Notes: generated by a model not told the origin, from the sequence alone. Numbered from the stretch's first letter, positions 46,419 to 55,852 are shown. The stretch is 64,000 bases of DNA from Stieleria maiorica (GCF_008035925.1 NZ_CP036264.1:3468443-3532442), one strand, 5' to 3'. Numbers and translations are program-made.

Positions 46419-46512
46419 AGGTAAGAAAATTTTGGGGGTGAGAAAATGATGAATTAAACCACCCATTCGATTCGGCCAATCTTCTTACCTCCTAAATCTT
46501 CCCACCTCCTCT
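46419..46512. repeat. GGTAGGAAGATTTT-type repeat, inverted pair
   Basis: GGTAAGAAAATTTTGGGGGT on the left and CTTACCTCCTAAATCTTCCC on the right are related inverted copies. A second pair is at 60823-60930 and a fragment at 44933-44953. Confidence 0.55.
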
Positions 46513-46552
46513 CCCACCCACCGGGCGCTTTCGAGTCGGCGGAAGGCTGGGG

Positions 46553-46590
46553 AGAGATGGCAGAATGATACGGGGCAGAATGATGGGGTG
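46553..46590 (+). repeat. G-rich 14-nt repeat pair
   Basis: Two tandem units (ATGGCAGAATGATAC, GGGGCAGAATGATGG) just past the 3' end of the PQQ-like gene. Confidence 0.6.
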
Positions 46591-46612
46591 CCGAGCGGCT
46601 GGTTTTGCCGCT

Positions 46613-47860
46613 TCAGTTTCCGATCTCGATGCAGGCCGCTTCTTCGGTGCTGCGGACGTAGATGCGTCCGTCGCTGTACGCCGGCGTCGACCAGCACTTT
46701 CCGCTCAGCACGTCGGCTCGGGCCAATTCGTGATAGGCGTCGGGGCTGGCCGCCGCGATCACGACTTCACCGGCGTCGGACAACACGACCAGTTTTTCGC
46801 CGACCAAGATGCAGTTGCCCGGGCCGAACCCGTATTCTTTCCACTTGATTTCACCGGTCGCCAGTTCGACACATTGCAGCGGCGCCCGGCCGTATTTTTT
46901 GAATTCAAAGATCCCGTACAGGTGTCCGTTGTGCACGATCGGGGTGCTCCAGTGGTTCATCAGCTCGTTCGCCTTGAACCACACCTCGTCGACCTTGCCG
47001 CCACCTTGAACCTGGAATAGTCCGGCACCGACGCCGTAGCCGGCAGAGCAATACACCAGATTGCCTTCGATGACCGGTGAGGCTGCGGTGGAAACGCTGA
47101 ACGGGAATTCGGTCCGCCATAGTTCGCTACCCGTCGACGCATCGACCGCGACCAGACCCGATTGCACAAAGTAGACCAATTGTTTTTTGCCGTTGATGGT
47201 CGCCAAGGAAGGCGTCGCGTGGGTGATAGTTTCATCACCGCTTTTCCAGATCAGCTGGCCATCGTTCTTGTTGAACGCCAGGAAGCTTTGTCCCGCGCCG
47301 CCACCGCTGACATACACCACGTCGCCATCGACCAGCGGGCTGGAGGCGTTCAGCCATCGGATGTTGCGGCCGGCGAAGTCGTTGATGATGTCTTGTTTCC
47401 AAACCAGGTTTCCGGTTTCGGCATCGACGCAGCGGAGCACCATGTAGGAGTCATAAACGTAAACATTGCCGTCGGAGACTGCGGGGGTCGATCGCGGACC
47501 GTCGCCGCCCATGTTGCCCGCGGCGCCCGCATTGCCGCCGCCCTGTTCGTACTCACTGCTGCCCATCGGCAATCGCCACAGCTGATCACCCGAGGTCGCA
47601 TCGAGTGTCAACAACACCTCCGATCCTTCGGTCGCGATCACGGTGAACAGGCGGCCCTCTGCGACGGCAAAGGAACTGAAGCCCAACGGGGTTTCCGTCT
47701 TCCAAATGACGTTCGGTCCGTTGCTCCAGTCCGCCTTGCCGATCGACTCGGCCGATTTCCCATCGGCGGCAACCCCACGGTACTGGGGCCAGTCTTCGGC
47801 GAAACTGACGGGAGAAGCAACGGTGAAGCAGGCGGCCGCAAACAGGACGACGTTTTTCAT
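46613..47860 (-). CDS. PQQ-like beta-propeller protein, secreted, second copy
   Basis: A 415-residue protein from the ATG at 47860, which begins a signal peptide (MKNVVLFAAACFTVASPVSF); 25 codons are open upstream. Propeller blades are marked by repeated W motifs: NVIWKTETPLGFSSFAVAEG, DQLWRLPMGSSEYEQGGG, GNLVWKQDIINDFAGRNIRW, GQLIWKSGDETITHATPSLA and SELWRTEFPFSVSTAASPVI. A Gly/Asn-rich insert (GGGNAGAAGNMGGDG) is unusual. It is the same family as the protein at 35283 and likely a periplasmic scaffold, with no evidence for bound PQQ. Confidence 0.87.
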   Translation of the reverse strand: MKNVVLFAAACFTVASPVSFAEDWPQYRGVAADGKSAESIGKADWSNGPNVIWKTETPLGFSSFAVAEGRLFTVIATEGSEVLLTLDATSGDQLWRLPMGSSEYEQGGGNAGAAGNMGGDGPRSTPAVSDGNVYVYDSYMVLRCVDAETGNLVWKQDIINDFAGRNIRWLNASSPLVDGDVVYVSGGGAGQSFLAFNKNDGQLIWKSGDETITHATPSLATINGKKQLVYFVQSGLVAVDASTGSELWRTEFPFSVSTAASPVIEGNLVYCSAGYGVGAGLFQVQGGGKVDEVWFKANELMNHWSTPIVHNGHLYGIFEFKKYGRAPLQCVELATGEIKWKEYGFGPGNCILVGEKLVVLSDAGEVVIAAASPDAYHELARADVLSGKCWSTPAYSDGRIYVRSTEEAACIEIGN

Positions 47861-48086
47861 TTTCACTCTGGAATTCGCAGGTGGGACCGAACAGGCGGGA
47901 TGATGACCCGCCCAGAATAATCGATCCGATCGCATTTAGAAAGGAAGCAAAAATCGACCCGAATGGCACGGGCATCGGCAATAAGGGAAGGCGCCGTAGG
48001 CTCGCGCCAAACGGCTGATAATCGTTTGACATCAGCCGGTTCGCGCCAGCGTCCGGGCGGCACACCCATTCGCCAGGTGTTGACAT
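47861..48086. other. Intergenic region with a hairpin and repeat fragment
   Basis: Contains a CGAATGGCACGGGC fragment shared with the 53685-53820 element and a hairpin GGCTGAT/ATCAGCC (about 48013-48037) past the Nramp stop. No gene. Confidence 0.4.
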
Positions 48087-49844
48087 TTAACCCGCGACAG
48101 CCCCGCCACGTTTCTTCACGAACCCGATCACGACCGCGATACCGTAGACCACGATCAGGCCGATGATCACGGGGAAGGATTTCGGATCGTTGGCTTTTTC
48201 ACCGATCGCCGAAACGGCCGCCACGATCGCTCCGATCACCGCGAACAGCATCAAGACGTTCCAGGCCACCATGCGTCCCCCGGTCGGTTTCTCCGCCCCG
48301 AGAATCCGTTTGTTGTTCATCATCAGGAAAAAGGTCACGTAGGCGATCGGCAACAGCATCATCCCGAACGTGCTGGCAAAGATGGCCAGCCAGAACTTGG
48401 CTTCGCCGTCCCACAGGTACCACCAGGTCGCTCCGCTAAGCCCCGCGACCAAACAACCCACAACAAACGGAACCGCGCCGTCGGGTTGGCCCATCATCTC
48501 ACGGAACGCATAGCCGTTGATCAGCATCAAGATCACGATGGTCGAGAATCCCATCCCGAACACGCCGAGTCCGAAGACCAGATTGGAGAGCGATTGACCC
48601 AACAGCGGTTCCAACGTGCCGGACAACTGAAACGCGTTTCGCTTGACCAGCGACAATGCCACGCGTTTTTCTTCGACGCTCAGTGCAGCCACACGCCGTA
48701 ACTTCTCGTCCATCGACATCGACTCGGCTGCTTCGGCACCCAGTTCATGATCCACGCGTCCCAACAAGATCGGTTCAACACCGTTGTAATAGGGACTTTG
48801 TTGCATGGTGGCCAAATCGTTGCTGGCCAACGAATCGTCGATGGTGTTGTGCAGCGAAAATGCCGATGCGATCACGACGCAACTGGTCACCACCACGTAC
48901 GGGATCGCCATGCCGGTCGACAAATCGAATCGGGCCAAGCCGCGGAACGGTTTGTCCCAGCCTCGCGCGAGCATCGAATACGGCAGCAAGAATGTCATGT
49001 TGATCCCCACCGCGGTTGCCGCCGCGGCGATCATCACCGAACGCTGCGTGGAAACCAATTGGCTGGTCCAATAGGTTTGTTCGGTTTGCCCCAGCGAGGC
49101 AACGACGGACGTCATTTCGCCGGCGGGATTGTTCCACTGCGACAGATCGGGAATGAACCCGGCCAGGATCCCACCGAATTCCAGTTCCCCATTGATCGCC
49201 AGTAACGCCACGACGCCGAAGAAACAGATCACGACCATACCGACCAGCGACTTGAGCACGATGTCAAACAGCTTGGCCGCCCTTCCCTGTTTGGTGTTGA
49301 GCAACACGACAAACCCGGCGGCCAGAAACAAGACGATCGTGACGATGATCTTGGTGCTGGTTGCATCGCCGAGCCCGCCGCCGCCGGCAAGGTTGGCCAG
49401 GTTCTTGTCGATCGCGTCGTAACAAAGGCTGAATTGCGGCATGCACCAGATGATGTTGGCCATCGCCGTGGCAATGATCCAGCCCCATCCCAGCGCCGGG
49501 TTGATCTCGCTGTTAATCGCTTCGAACGGCCGCCGCCCGGTCGACAAGGTCACGTAGCTGATCGCCGAGAGCATGATCACGCCCATCGTGATCGCCAGCA
49601 GTTGCAACCAGAGCATGCTGGTCCCGCCCAACACGCCCAAAAACAGTGCTCCGGCCAAAGAGCCTCCGCCCAGCGTGATCGCCGCCTGCAACCATCCCGG
49701 TCCGGACAATCGCACGTAGGTCGAAAGCGTTTTTCCGCTCGCCTGTGCGTCGAGCAACAATTTGCGGTCGGCGAGCACTTTCTCGCTGACTTGAGGAGCA
49801 GACGCGGCGGAAGTGTCGGAACCGGGGTTGGGTTGATCGGACAT
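48087..49844 (-). CDS. Divergent Nramp-family divalent metal transporter
   Basis: A 585-residue polytopic membrane protein from the ATG at 49844 (start MSDQPNPGSD); the longer frame from 50003 is unsupported. The Nramp entry LSGPGWLQAAIT is clear, with ten or more hydrophobic segments following. The metal-binding motifs are altered: DPGN of helix 1 is GGGS (residues 59-62), and MPHN of helix 6 is LPYS (in NMTFLLPYSMLARG). Some Nramp-related proteins with changed sites carry magnesium or aluminium instead of manganese or iron, so the substrate is open. A hydrophilic insert (about 345-420, HELGAEAAESMSMDEKLRRV) is also unusual. The 38-bp repeat array lies upstream. Confidence 0.82.
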   Translation of the reverse strand: MSDQPNPGSDTSAASAPQVSEKVLADRKLLLDAQASGKTLSTYVRLSGPGWLQAAITLGGGSLAGALFLGVLGGTSMLWLQLLAITMGVIMLSAISYVTLSTGRRPFEAINSEINPALGWGWIIATAMANIIWCMPQFSLCYDAIDKNLANLAGGGGLGDATSTKIIVTIVLFLAAGFVVLLNTKQGRAAKLFDIVLKSLVGMVVICFFGVVALLAINGELEFGGILAGFIPDLSQWNNPAGEMTSVVASLGQTEQTYWTSQLVSTQRSVMIAAAATAVGINMTFLLPYSMLARGWDKPFRGLARFDLSTGMAIPYVVVTSCVVIASAFSLHNTIDDSLASNDLATMQQSPYYNGVEPILLGRVDHELGAEAAESMSMDEKLRRVAALSVEEKRVALSLVKRNAFQLSGTLEPLLGQSLSNLVFGLGVFGMGFSTIVILMLINGYAFREMMGQPDGAVPFVVGCLVAGLSGATWWYLWDGEAKFWLAIFASTFGMMLLPIAYVTFFLMMNNKRILGAEKPTGGRMVAWNVLMLFAVIGAIVAAVSAIGEKANDPKSFPVIIGLIVVYGIAVVIGFVKKRGGAVAG

Positions 49845-50432
49845 CGATAACGCGACAAAAGAGAAGGAGGTGGGAGCGGGGGGAGTCAGTCGCGAAATAT
49901 AGCCGAAGATGGGGCTGGTGTGTGAGGTGGATACCAACCGAATCATCTCAGGTACCCCGATCGAAAAGAGCTCCCGTCTCCCCAAAACTTTGCGCGTACG
50001 CATCCCTATTGTTGATGACGAGCTTCGTTGCGGAAGGATGCAAGAAAGCAGCGACGGCCCGGAAGGGACCGTCGTACAGTGCGATCGAGCGACGGCCCGG
50101 AAGGGACCGTCGTACAGTGCGATCGAGCGACGGCCCGGAAGGGACCGTCGTACAGTGCGATCGAGCGACGGCCCGGAAGGGACCGTCGTACAGTGCGATC
50201 GAGCGACGGCCCGGAAGGGACCGTCGTACAGTGCGACCGAGCGACGGCCCGGAAGGGACCGTCGTACAGTGCGATCGAGCGACGGCCCGGAAGGGACCGT
50301 CGTACAGTGCGATCGAGCGACGGCCCGGAAGGGACCGTCGTACAGTGCGACCGAGCGACGGCCCGGAAGGGACCGTCGTACAGTGCGATCGAGCGACGGC
50401 CCGGAAGGGACCGTCGTTCGTGGCGAGATGGG
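49845..50432. other. Intergenic region mostly filled by the 38-bp repeat array
   Basis: About 590 bp between Nramp and trxB, both leftward. Bases 50051-50417 are the array. The Nramp promoter must lie in 49845-50050. Open frames in all three plus-strand phases arise only because the repeat lacks stops. Confidence 0.6.
50051..50417. repeat. Array of 38-bp hairpin repeats, nine full units and one partial
   Basis: Units begin at 50051 and every 38 bp to 50393; the tenth ends after 25 bp. Each contains CGACGGCCCGGAAGGGACCG (20 of its bases) followed by TCG. This folds as CGACGG with CCGTCG plus CCC with GGG around a GGAA (GNRA-type) loop. The linker is TACAGTGCGATCGAG. Units 5 and 8 share one change (GACCGA for GATCGA). 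There is no variable spacer, so it is not a CRISPR. It sits downstream of trxB. Confidence 0.9.
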
Positions 50433-51500
50433 CTATTCCAGTTCGACCAGGTAGCGTTCGGCGTCTAGGGCGGCCATACAGCCGGTTCCGGCCGAGGTGA
50501 TCGCTTGGCGGTAGTAATCGTCGGCCACATCGCCCGCGGCGAACACGCCGTCGACCGAGGTGTTGGTGCGGAACGATTTGGTCCAGCGGATGTAGCCGCT
50601 ATCGTTCATGTCGACGGCTCCTTCCAGGAACGACGTGTTGGGCGTGTGGCCGATGGCCACGAACATCCCGCCGACTTTCAGGTCTCGCTGCGAATCGTCG
50701 ACGGTGCTTTTGACGCGCAGGTTATTGACCAGGTTGCCGTCGCCCTGGACTTCCTCGACGACCGTGTTCCACTGGATGTCGATGTTGGGGTGATTGATCG
50801 CGCGTTCCTGCATGACCTTGCTGGCCCGCATTTCGTCGCGTCGTACGAGCAAGTAGATCGTGTCGGCGCCTTTCAGGTTGGCAAGATACGTGGCTTCTTC
50901 GACCGCGGAGTCACCGCCACCGACGACGGCCAGCGGCTTGCTGCGGTAGATCGGCAACGCCCCATCACAGACCGCACAGGCGCTGACGCCCTTGTTCTTG
51001 TATTCCTCTTCGCTGGGCAGCCCCAGGTAATTCGCCCGGGCGCCCGTGGCGATGATCACGGTGTGGGCCTGGACCGTTGCGCCGCCGCTGGTCGTCAGCT
51101 TTTTGATCGGCCCGCTGAAATCCACCGACACGATATCTTCGCCGACCACACGGGTGCCGAAGTTGAGCGCCTGCTGCTTCATCAATTCCATCAGCTCGAC
51201 GCCTTGAACCGCGTAGTGCGGCTTGCCGTCGCGCTCGTGGCCTTGGGGGACCGGCGGCAGGTTCCAGTGGCGGTCCTTGTCCACCGCCGATTCGACGAAC
51301 GCGCGGATGTCACCGGCGGGAAAACCGGCAAAGTTTTCCACTTCGGTCGTAAACGCCAATTGCCCCAGCGGGATCATTTCCGGTTTGACGGTCCCTTCAT
51401 AGACGACCGGGTTCAGGTTCGCCCGAGCGGCATAGATGGCGGCGGACCAACCGGCAGGTCCGCTGCCGATGATGATGGTTTTTTCGATCTCGTTGCTCAC
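50433..51500 (-). CDS. trxB: Thioredoxin-disulfide reductase
   Basis: A 355-residue FAD enzyme reducing thioredoxin with NADPH. The GTG at 51500 is chosen: AGGAG lies 10 nt upstream and the protein begins at the FAD motif [18 protein letters not shown]. The redox pair is CAVC (Cys175, Cys178) in [13 protein letters not shown]. The NADPH site is [15 protein letters not shown], and the C-terminal FAD motif is [19 protein letters not shown]. It is about 35 residues longer than typical TrxB, because of an insert at about 72-97 ([19 protein letters not shown]). The hairpin repeat array lies just past its stop. Confidence 0.95.
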   Translation of the reverse strand: MSNEIEKTIIIGSGPAGWSAAIYAARANLNPVVYEGTVKPEMIPLGQLAFTTEVENFAGFPAGDIRAFVESAVDKDRHWNLPPVPQGHERDGKPHYAVQGVELMELMKQQALNFGTRVVGEDIVSVDFSGPIKKLTTSGGATVQAHTVIIATGARANYLGLPSEEEYKNKGVSACAVCDGALPIYRSKPLAVVGGGDSAVEEATYLANLKGADTIYLLVRRDEMRASKVMQERAINHPNIDIQWNTVVEEVQGDGNLVNNLRVKSTVDDSQRDLKVGGMFVAIGHTPNTSFLEGAVDMNDSGYIRWTKSFRTNTSVDGVFAAGDVADDYYRQAITSAGTGCMAALDAERYLVELE

Positions 51501-51745
51501 CGTGTGAGAACTCCTGCAGAGATGGTTCTTGCGAATGGGTTGGGGATTATAGGACCGTGTCCGCGGCTGTTCCATGGTACGGGCCGGCCAGGTCCTGGAA
51601 CGGGCCGTAATCGCCCCGGCGTGGGCGGAATTGATGGAGACTGGAAACGACAAACCGTTGCCGATCGGTTAAACTCGGCCGTTTCGATTGAATGGCCCTC
51701 CCGGGCCCCCTCCCGCCATTTCATACCCCCTGGCCGCCTCTGCCC

Positions 51746-53593
51746 ATGAGCACTCTTTTTGTCGCCGTCTTGTCGATGGTCGGATTCGTCATCGCCTACA
51801 ACACGTATGGCCGCTGGCTGGCCAAACGGCTGTTCGGGTTGAGCGACGACGCGACGATGCCTAGCGAGGAATGCCGCGACGATGTGGACTTCGTCCCGAC
51901 TCGGAAATCGATCGTGTTCGGCCACCATTTCACCAGCATCGCCGGGACGGGACCGATCGTCGGACCGGCATTGGCAGTGTTTTGGGGCTGGTTGCCGGCG
52001 TTGTTGTGGGTCGTTTTCGGGTCGATCTTGATCGGGGGCGTCCACGATTTGGCCGCCTTGGTGATCTCGATCCGCAATAAAGGGCAAACGATCGGACAGG
52101 CCGCCGGTCGGTTGATCTCTCCACGTGCCAAAGTGCTGTTTCTGATCGTGCTCTCGCTCGCGCTCTCAGTCGTCTTGGCGGTCTTCGGATTGGTCATCGC
52201 CAAAATCTTTTCGATCTATCCCGAATCGGTGCTGAGCGTTTGGATCGCGATGCCGATCGCGGTCATCATCGGATTGCGCTATCGCAGCGGAGGCGGGTTG
52301 GTGATTCCCAGCCTGGTCGGATTGGCCGTGCTGTACGTCGCAGTCTACGTGGGCGCGTATCACCTGCCCCTTGACCTGAAGCCCTATTTGCCCAGCGAGA
52401 GCTTGTTCTGGACGCCGACGGTCGTCTGGACCATCGCGCTGCTGATCTACGCCTTCATCGCCTCGGTCTTGCCCGTTTGGTTGTTGCTGCAGCCGCGCGA
52501 CTATATCAACAGTTTGCAACTGTTCGTGGCGTTGGCGTTGTTGTTGGGCGGGTTGGGCATCGCTTCATTGACCGGACAAGCTCAATTGACCGAATCGGCG
52601 CCGATGATTGCCAGCGAAGTCCCCGCCGATGCGCCCAGCATGTTTCCGTTTCTGTTTATCACGATCGCCTGTGGTGCCTGCAGCGGATTCCACTGTTTGG
52701 TCAGCAGCGGCACGACCAGTAAACAGCTCGAAAAAGCCAGCGACGCACAGGCGGTTGGATACGGCAGCATGCTGCTGGAAGGCATGTTGGCGGTGTTGGT
52801 AATCTTGGCTTGCTCGGCCGGCGTGGGCATGGGACCGCTCCATCGCAGCGTGACGACGACCGGTGGCGGAGGAACATCCGTGGTCACGATCGAACGTGCC
52901 GATGTGTCCGGGAACCAGGCCTGGCGGGAGTACTATCGGACCGGGGCCGACGGAGAGCCCGATGCAGGGTGGAAAAAGCAAGATCTGGCAAAGAAGCTGC
53001 GGGCGTTTGTTGACGGCGGTGCAAATTTCTTGTCCGCGCTCGGGCTGCCCCTGCGACTGGCCATCGCGACGATGGCGGTCCTGGTCGCCTGTTTCGCCGC
53101 GACAACCCTGGACACTGCCACACGCCTGCAACGCTATGTGATCAGCGAACTGGCGCTTTCGGCCGGTGCCAAACCGCTGGCCAACAAATACGTGGCGACC
53201 GGAATCGCCGTCGGCGTCGGATTGACAATCGCCGTGTTTGCCGGTGAAAGCCCCGGCACGGGCGGGTTGGTGTTGTGGCCCCTGTTCGGGGCCACCAATC
53301 AGTTGCTGGCCGGTCTGGCGCTGATGGTCGCACTGATCTTTTTGGCCCGCCGCAGTAAACCGCTGGCGTCGATCATGATCCCGATGTTCATCATGTTGCT
53401 GATGCCGGCATGGGCGATCACGTACGACCTGTTTTACAACTGGCTGCCCGCGGGGAACGTCGTGTTGACGACCTTCGGATTTTCGATCCTGGCGCTCCAG
53501 GGTTGGATGGTCGTCGAAGGCGTGATGGTCTGGGGACGCTGTCAAGGTGTGCTGGAAACACCAGCCGAGACCGCCGCGGGGTCCGGCGGCTGA
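51746..53593 (+). CDS. cstA: Carbon starvation protein CstA (pyruvate/peptide transporter)
   Basis: A 615-residue membrane protein with many helices. The ATG at 51746 (MSTLFVAVLSMVGFVIAYNT) starts the first helix; 18 open codons upstream are unlikely. CstA landmarks are FGHHFTSIAGTGPIVGPALA (about 68-87), VFGSILIGGVHDLAALVIS, LLLQPRDYINSLQL and ITIACGACSGFHCLVSSGTT. The C-terminal half has FAATTLDTATRLQRYVISEL and LWPLFGATNQLLAGLALMV. CstA/BtsT proteins take up pyruvate or peptides in nutrient limitation. The gene is divergent from trxB and stands alone. Confidence 0.93.
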   Translation: MSTLFVAVLSMVGFVIAYNTYGRWLAKRLFGLSDDATMPSEECRDDVDFVPTRKSIVFGHHFTSIAGTGPIVGPALAVFWGWLPALLWVVFGSILIGGVHDLAALVISIRNKGQTIGQAAGRLISPRAKVLFLIVLSLALSVVLAVFGLVIAKIFSIYPESVLSVWIAMPIAVIIGLRYRSGGGLVIPSLVGLAVLYVAVYVGAYHLPLDLKPYLPSESLFWTPTVVWTIALLIYAFIASVLPVWLLLQPRDYINSLQLFVALALLLGGLGIASLTGQAQLTESAPMIASEVPADAPSMFPFLFITIACGACSGFHCLVSSGTTSKQLEKASDAQAVGYGSMLLEGMLAVLVILACSAGVGMGPLHRSVTTTGGGGTSVVTIERADVSGNQAWREYYRTGADGEPDAGWKKQDLAKKLRAFVDGGANFLSALGLPLRLAIATMAVLVACFAATTLDTATRLQRYVISELALSAGAKPLANKYVATGIAVGVGLTIAVFAGESPGTGGLVLWPLFGATNQLLAGLALMVALIFLARRSKPLASIMIPMFIMLLMPAWAITYDLFYNWLPAGNVVLTTFGFSILALQGWMVVEGVMVWGRCQGVLETPAETAAGSGG

Positions 53594-53640
53594 TCCACGG
53601 AGACGTCGATTGGATGGCTGCAGGTTGGCTACCCATATAG

Positions 53641-53662
53641 ACACCCTCTCCGGGGAGGGTGT
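53641..53662 (+). terminator. Hairpin after cstA
   Basis: ACACCCTC pairs with GAGGGTGT across a 6-nt loop, 48 nt past the cstA stop. No U-tract follows, so terminator function is only likely. Confidence 0.45.
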
Positions 53663-53684
53663 CGTCTAAACTTGGCGCCTAGGC

Positions 53685-53820
53685 CTGACCCGAATGGCAC
53701 GGGGTTAAGCCAAGACGCTGAGCCGTAGGCGCTAGCCTCGGGCCTGACCGCCGTGTTAAAGGCATATCAAGGCCCGCGGCTAGCGCCGTCGGCTCACTAA
53801 GCCCGTGCCATTCATGCCTG
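53685..53820. repeat. Inverted-repeat element, palindromic dispersed repeat
   Basis: The left arm (from about 53690, CGAATGGCACGGGGTTAAGC) and the right arm (to about 53814) are imperfect inverted copies. The right arm contains 41 bp identical, in inverse orientation, to 21529-21569. A related fragment is near 47952. Confidence 0.7.
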
Positions 53821-53993
53821 ACCCTTTTTCTCGCCCCCCATGAACCGAAACATCGAAGGGGAACGCAGCACCAGGACTCTCATCTCTCTAGTCTTAAAAT
53901 GAGATTCTGATTATCATGGTGGGAGTCGGCAGCAGGGAAGGCGAAGATTGCTTTCGGTCGGTCGCCGATGTTACCCCACGACGTGAATGAATC

Positions 53994-55820
53994 ATGGTCG
54001 CGTATCTTGCGGTTGAAACCGGGCCCGAGAAAGGCCGCCATTATCCGTTGGACCCACAACGGCCGATGCACGTCGGTCGCGGATCGAGCTGTGAAATCAT
54101 GCTGTCCGATCCGGTTTGCAGCCGGTTTCACGCGGTCGTGTTCTACGAGGATGATCGCTGGCAGGTCCGTGACACCGGCAGCCGCAACGGGACGTTGGTC
54201 AACGGCCAAAAGATCGATTCGGCCCAAATCGCCGATCAGTGTGTGCTGACGATCGGCGGGACGGAAATGCGTTTCATCGATCCGTCCTCCGACAGTGCCG
54301 AATTGGACGATGCGTTCCAGACGATCATCCAAGACGTCTCGCTGATCGACACGCGTTCGACCGACGACCCGATGCGTGACGTCGCCCATGCCGGCTATTT
54401 GTTCGATCTGTACCTGCTAAGCCTTTCGATGCTGCGGCTGGAAAATCCGGATGAAGTGATCGATTCGGTGTTGAAATTGCTTCGCGATCGCACCAGCGCC
54501 GATGCCGTGGGACTTTCCTTTGACGGCGGTGACGGCCGCCAACGCCCGCACAAGGTCGAACCGACCGACGAAGTCGACAAGGTCAAAGTCAGCCGCGGTA
54601 TCCTGCGCCGCGTCGTCGGCGGTGGGGAAGCCATCTGGGTCAACGACAAACGCTCCTCGGACGAGGAGTTGCAAGAAAAGCTGCCGGCAAAGTCCGTCTG
54701 GTCCGACGCGATCTATGTCCCGCTGGACACCAACGAAGCGAACATCGGGATCCTGCATTTGTACCGCAACCGACCGTCATTCAACGAAATCGACTTTGAA
54801 TTGGCGATCGCGGCGGCCCGATTGTTGGCGGTCGGATTGGACCGCGCCCTGCAGCATGACCAATTGCGTGTCGAGGCCAAACAGATCGCCAAACGAAACG
54901 CCGACACGGATGAATTGATCGGCGAAAGCCCGGTGATGTTGCGGTTGAAGGAAAAGATCGCCCGCGTCGCGGCAGCCAACGGTTGCGTGCTGGTTCGTGG
55001 GGAAAGCGGCTGTGGCAAGGAACTGGTCGCCCGCGCCGTCCATCGCAGCAGCAAACGTTCCAAACGCCCCATGTTGACCGTCAACTGTGCGGCGATCCCA
55101 TCAGAGTTGATCGAAAGCCAACTGTTCGGACACAAGAAAGGCTCCTTCACCGGTGCCGATAGCGATCACGAAGGTTGGTTCCAACAGGCCCACACCGGCA
55201 CGTTGTTTCTCGATGAGATCGGAGAGCTGACGCTGGAGGGACAAGCAAAATTGCTGCGGATTCTCGAAGGCCATCCGTTTTTGCCGGTCGGCGGAACCCA
55301 GGAAGTCCACGTCGATGTCCGTGTGATCGCGGCGACCAACCGCGACCTGGCGGAGTTCGTCCGAGAGAAACGTTTCCGCGAAGACTTGTTCTATCGATTG
55401 ACCGTGTTCGAATTGTTGCTGCCTCCGCTGAGAGAACGGGGCGACGATTTGGATTTGTTGATCGACTATTTCCTGGAACACTTTCGCATGCAGCACGGCC
55501 GCGCCAGGTTGAAGCTTTCCAAAGAAGCTCGCGACCGAATGCGGCAATACATGTGGCCGGGGAACATTCGACAACTGCGAAACGTCATCGACAGCGCGAT
55601 CGTGATGGCCGACGGCGATGAGATCCAATCCGATGATCTGGGGCTGCGTGATGCCGGCATCAGTCGACTCGATACGTTTCGAATCGACGAATGGGAAAAA
55701 CGATTGATCACCAAGGCACTCGAACGAACCGGCGGCAGTGTCCCCGAAGCCGCGAAATTGCTGGGGATCAGCCGCGCCACTGCATACCGGAAACTCACCG
55801 AATACGAAATCGATCGCTAA
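53994..55820 (+). CDS. Sigma-54-dependent activator with FHA and GAF domains
   Basis: A 608-residue regulator. The FHA domain at residues 1-95 is canonical (VGRGSSCEI, CSRFHAVV, DTGSRNGTLVNG) and should bind phospho-Thr. A GAF-like sensor spans about 140-285. The AAA+ domain starts at about 309 (LIGESPVMLRLKEKIARVAA) with Walker A GESGCGKE (336-343), the sigma-54 contact loop GSFTGA (383-388) and Walker B TLFLDEIGELT. A Fis-type helix-turn-helix ends the protein (PEAAKLLGISRATAYRKLTE). It is the only sigma-54 activator in the window. FHA-bearing activators sometimes govern T6SS genes, but it lies 27 kb from that locus and no sigma-54 promoter was found there. Confidence 0.92.
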   Translation: MVAYLAVETGPEKGRHYPLDPQRPMHVGRGSSCEIMLSDPVCSRFHAVVFYEDDRWQVRDTGSRNGTLVNGQKIDSAQIADQCVLTIGGTEMRFIDPSSDSAELDDAFQTIIQDVSLIDTRSTDDPMRDVAHAGYLFDLYLLSLSMLRLENPDEVIDSVLKLLRDRTSADAVGLSFDGGDGRQRPHKVEPTDEVDKVKVSRGILRRVVGGGEAIWVNDKRSSDEELQEKLPAKSVWSDAIYVPLDTNEANIGILHLYRNRPSFNEIDFELAIAAARLLAVGLDRALQHDQLRVEAKQIAKRNADTDELIGESPVMLRLKEKIARVAAANGCVLVRGESGCGKELVARAVHRSSKRSKRPMLTVNCAAIPSELIESQLFGHKKGSFTGADSDHEGWFQQAHTGTLFLDEIGELTLEGQAKLLRILEGHPFLPVGGTQEVHVDVRVIAATNRDLAEFVREKRFREDLFYRLTVFELLLPPLRERGDDLDLLIDYFLEHFRMQHGRARLKLSKEARDRMRQYMWPGNIRQLRNVIDSAIVMADGDEIQSDDLGLRDAGISRLDTFRIDEWEKRLITKALERTGGSVPEAAKLLGISRATAYRKLTEYEIDR

Positions 55821-55852
55821 AGCGGTCCGACCAGAAACGGTGCGATGATGCC

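Larger units (their letters stand above)
46314..46612. other. Intergenic region with two repeat families
   Basis: About 300 bp between the start of the EF-hand gene and the end of the second PQQ-like gene. It holds an inverted pair of the GGTAAGAAAATTTT family (46419-46455 and 46480-46510) and a G-rich 14-nt repeat pair (46553-46590). No gene. Confidence 0.5.
53594..53993. other. Intergenic region with terminator-like hairpin and repeat element
   Basis: 400 bp with no gene. A hairpin at 53641-53662 lies past the cstA stop, and an inverted-repeat element covers about 53685-53820. The promoter of the sigma-54 activator gene must lie in 53820-53993. Confidence 0.5.

Noticed and set aside
50051-50417. 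CRISPR array
   Set aside because: The whole 38-bp unit repeats with no variable spacers, and no cas genes are nearby.
49909-50500. Three overlapping plus-strand proteins of 146-192 residues
   Set aside because: They translate the 38-bp repeat in all phases. Because 38 is not a multiple of 3, every frame stays open. There is no ribosome site or non-repeat domain.
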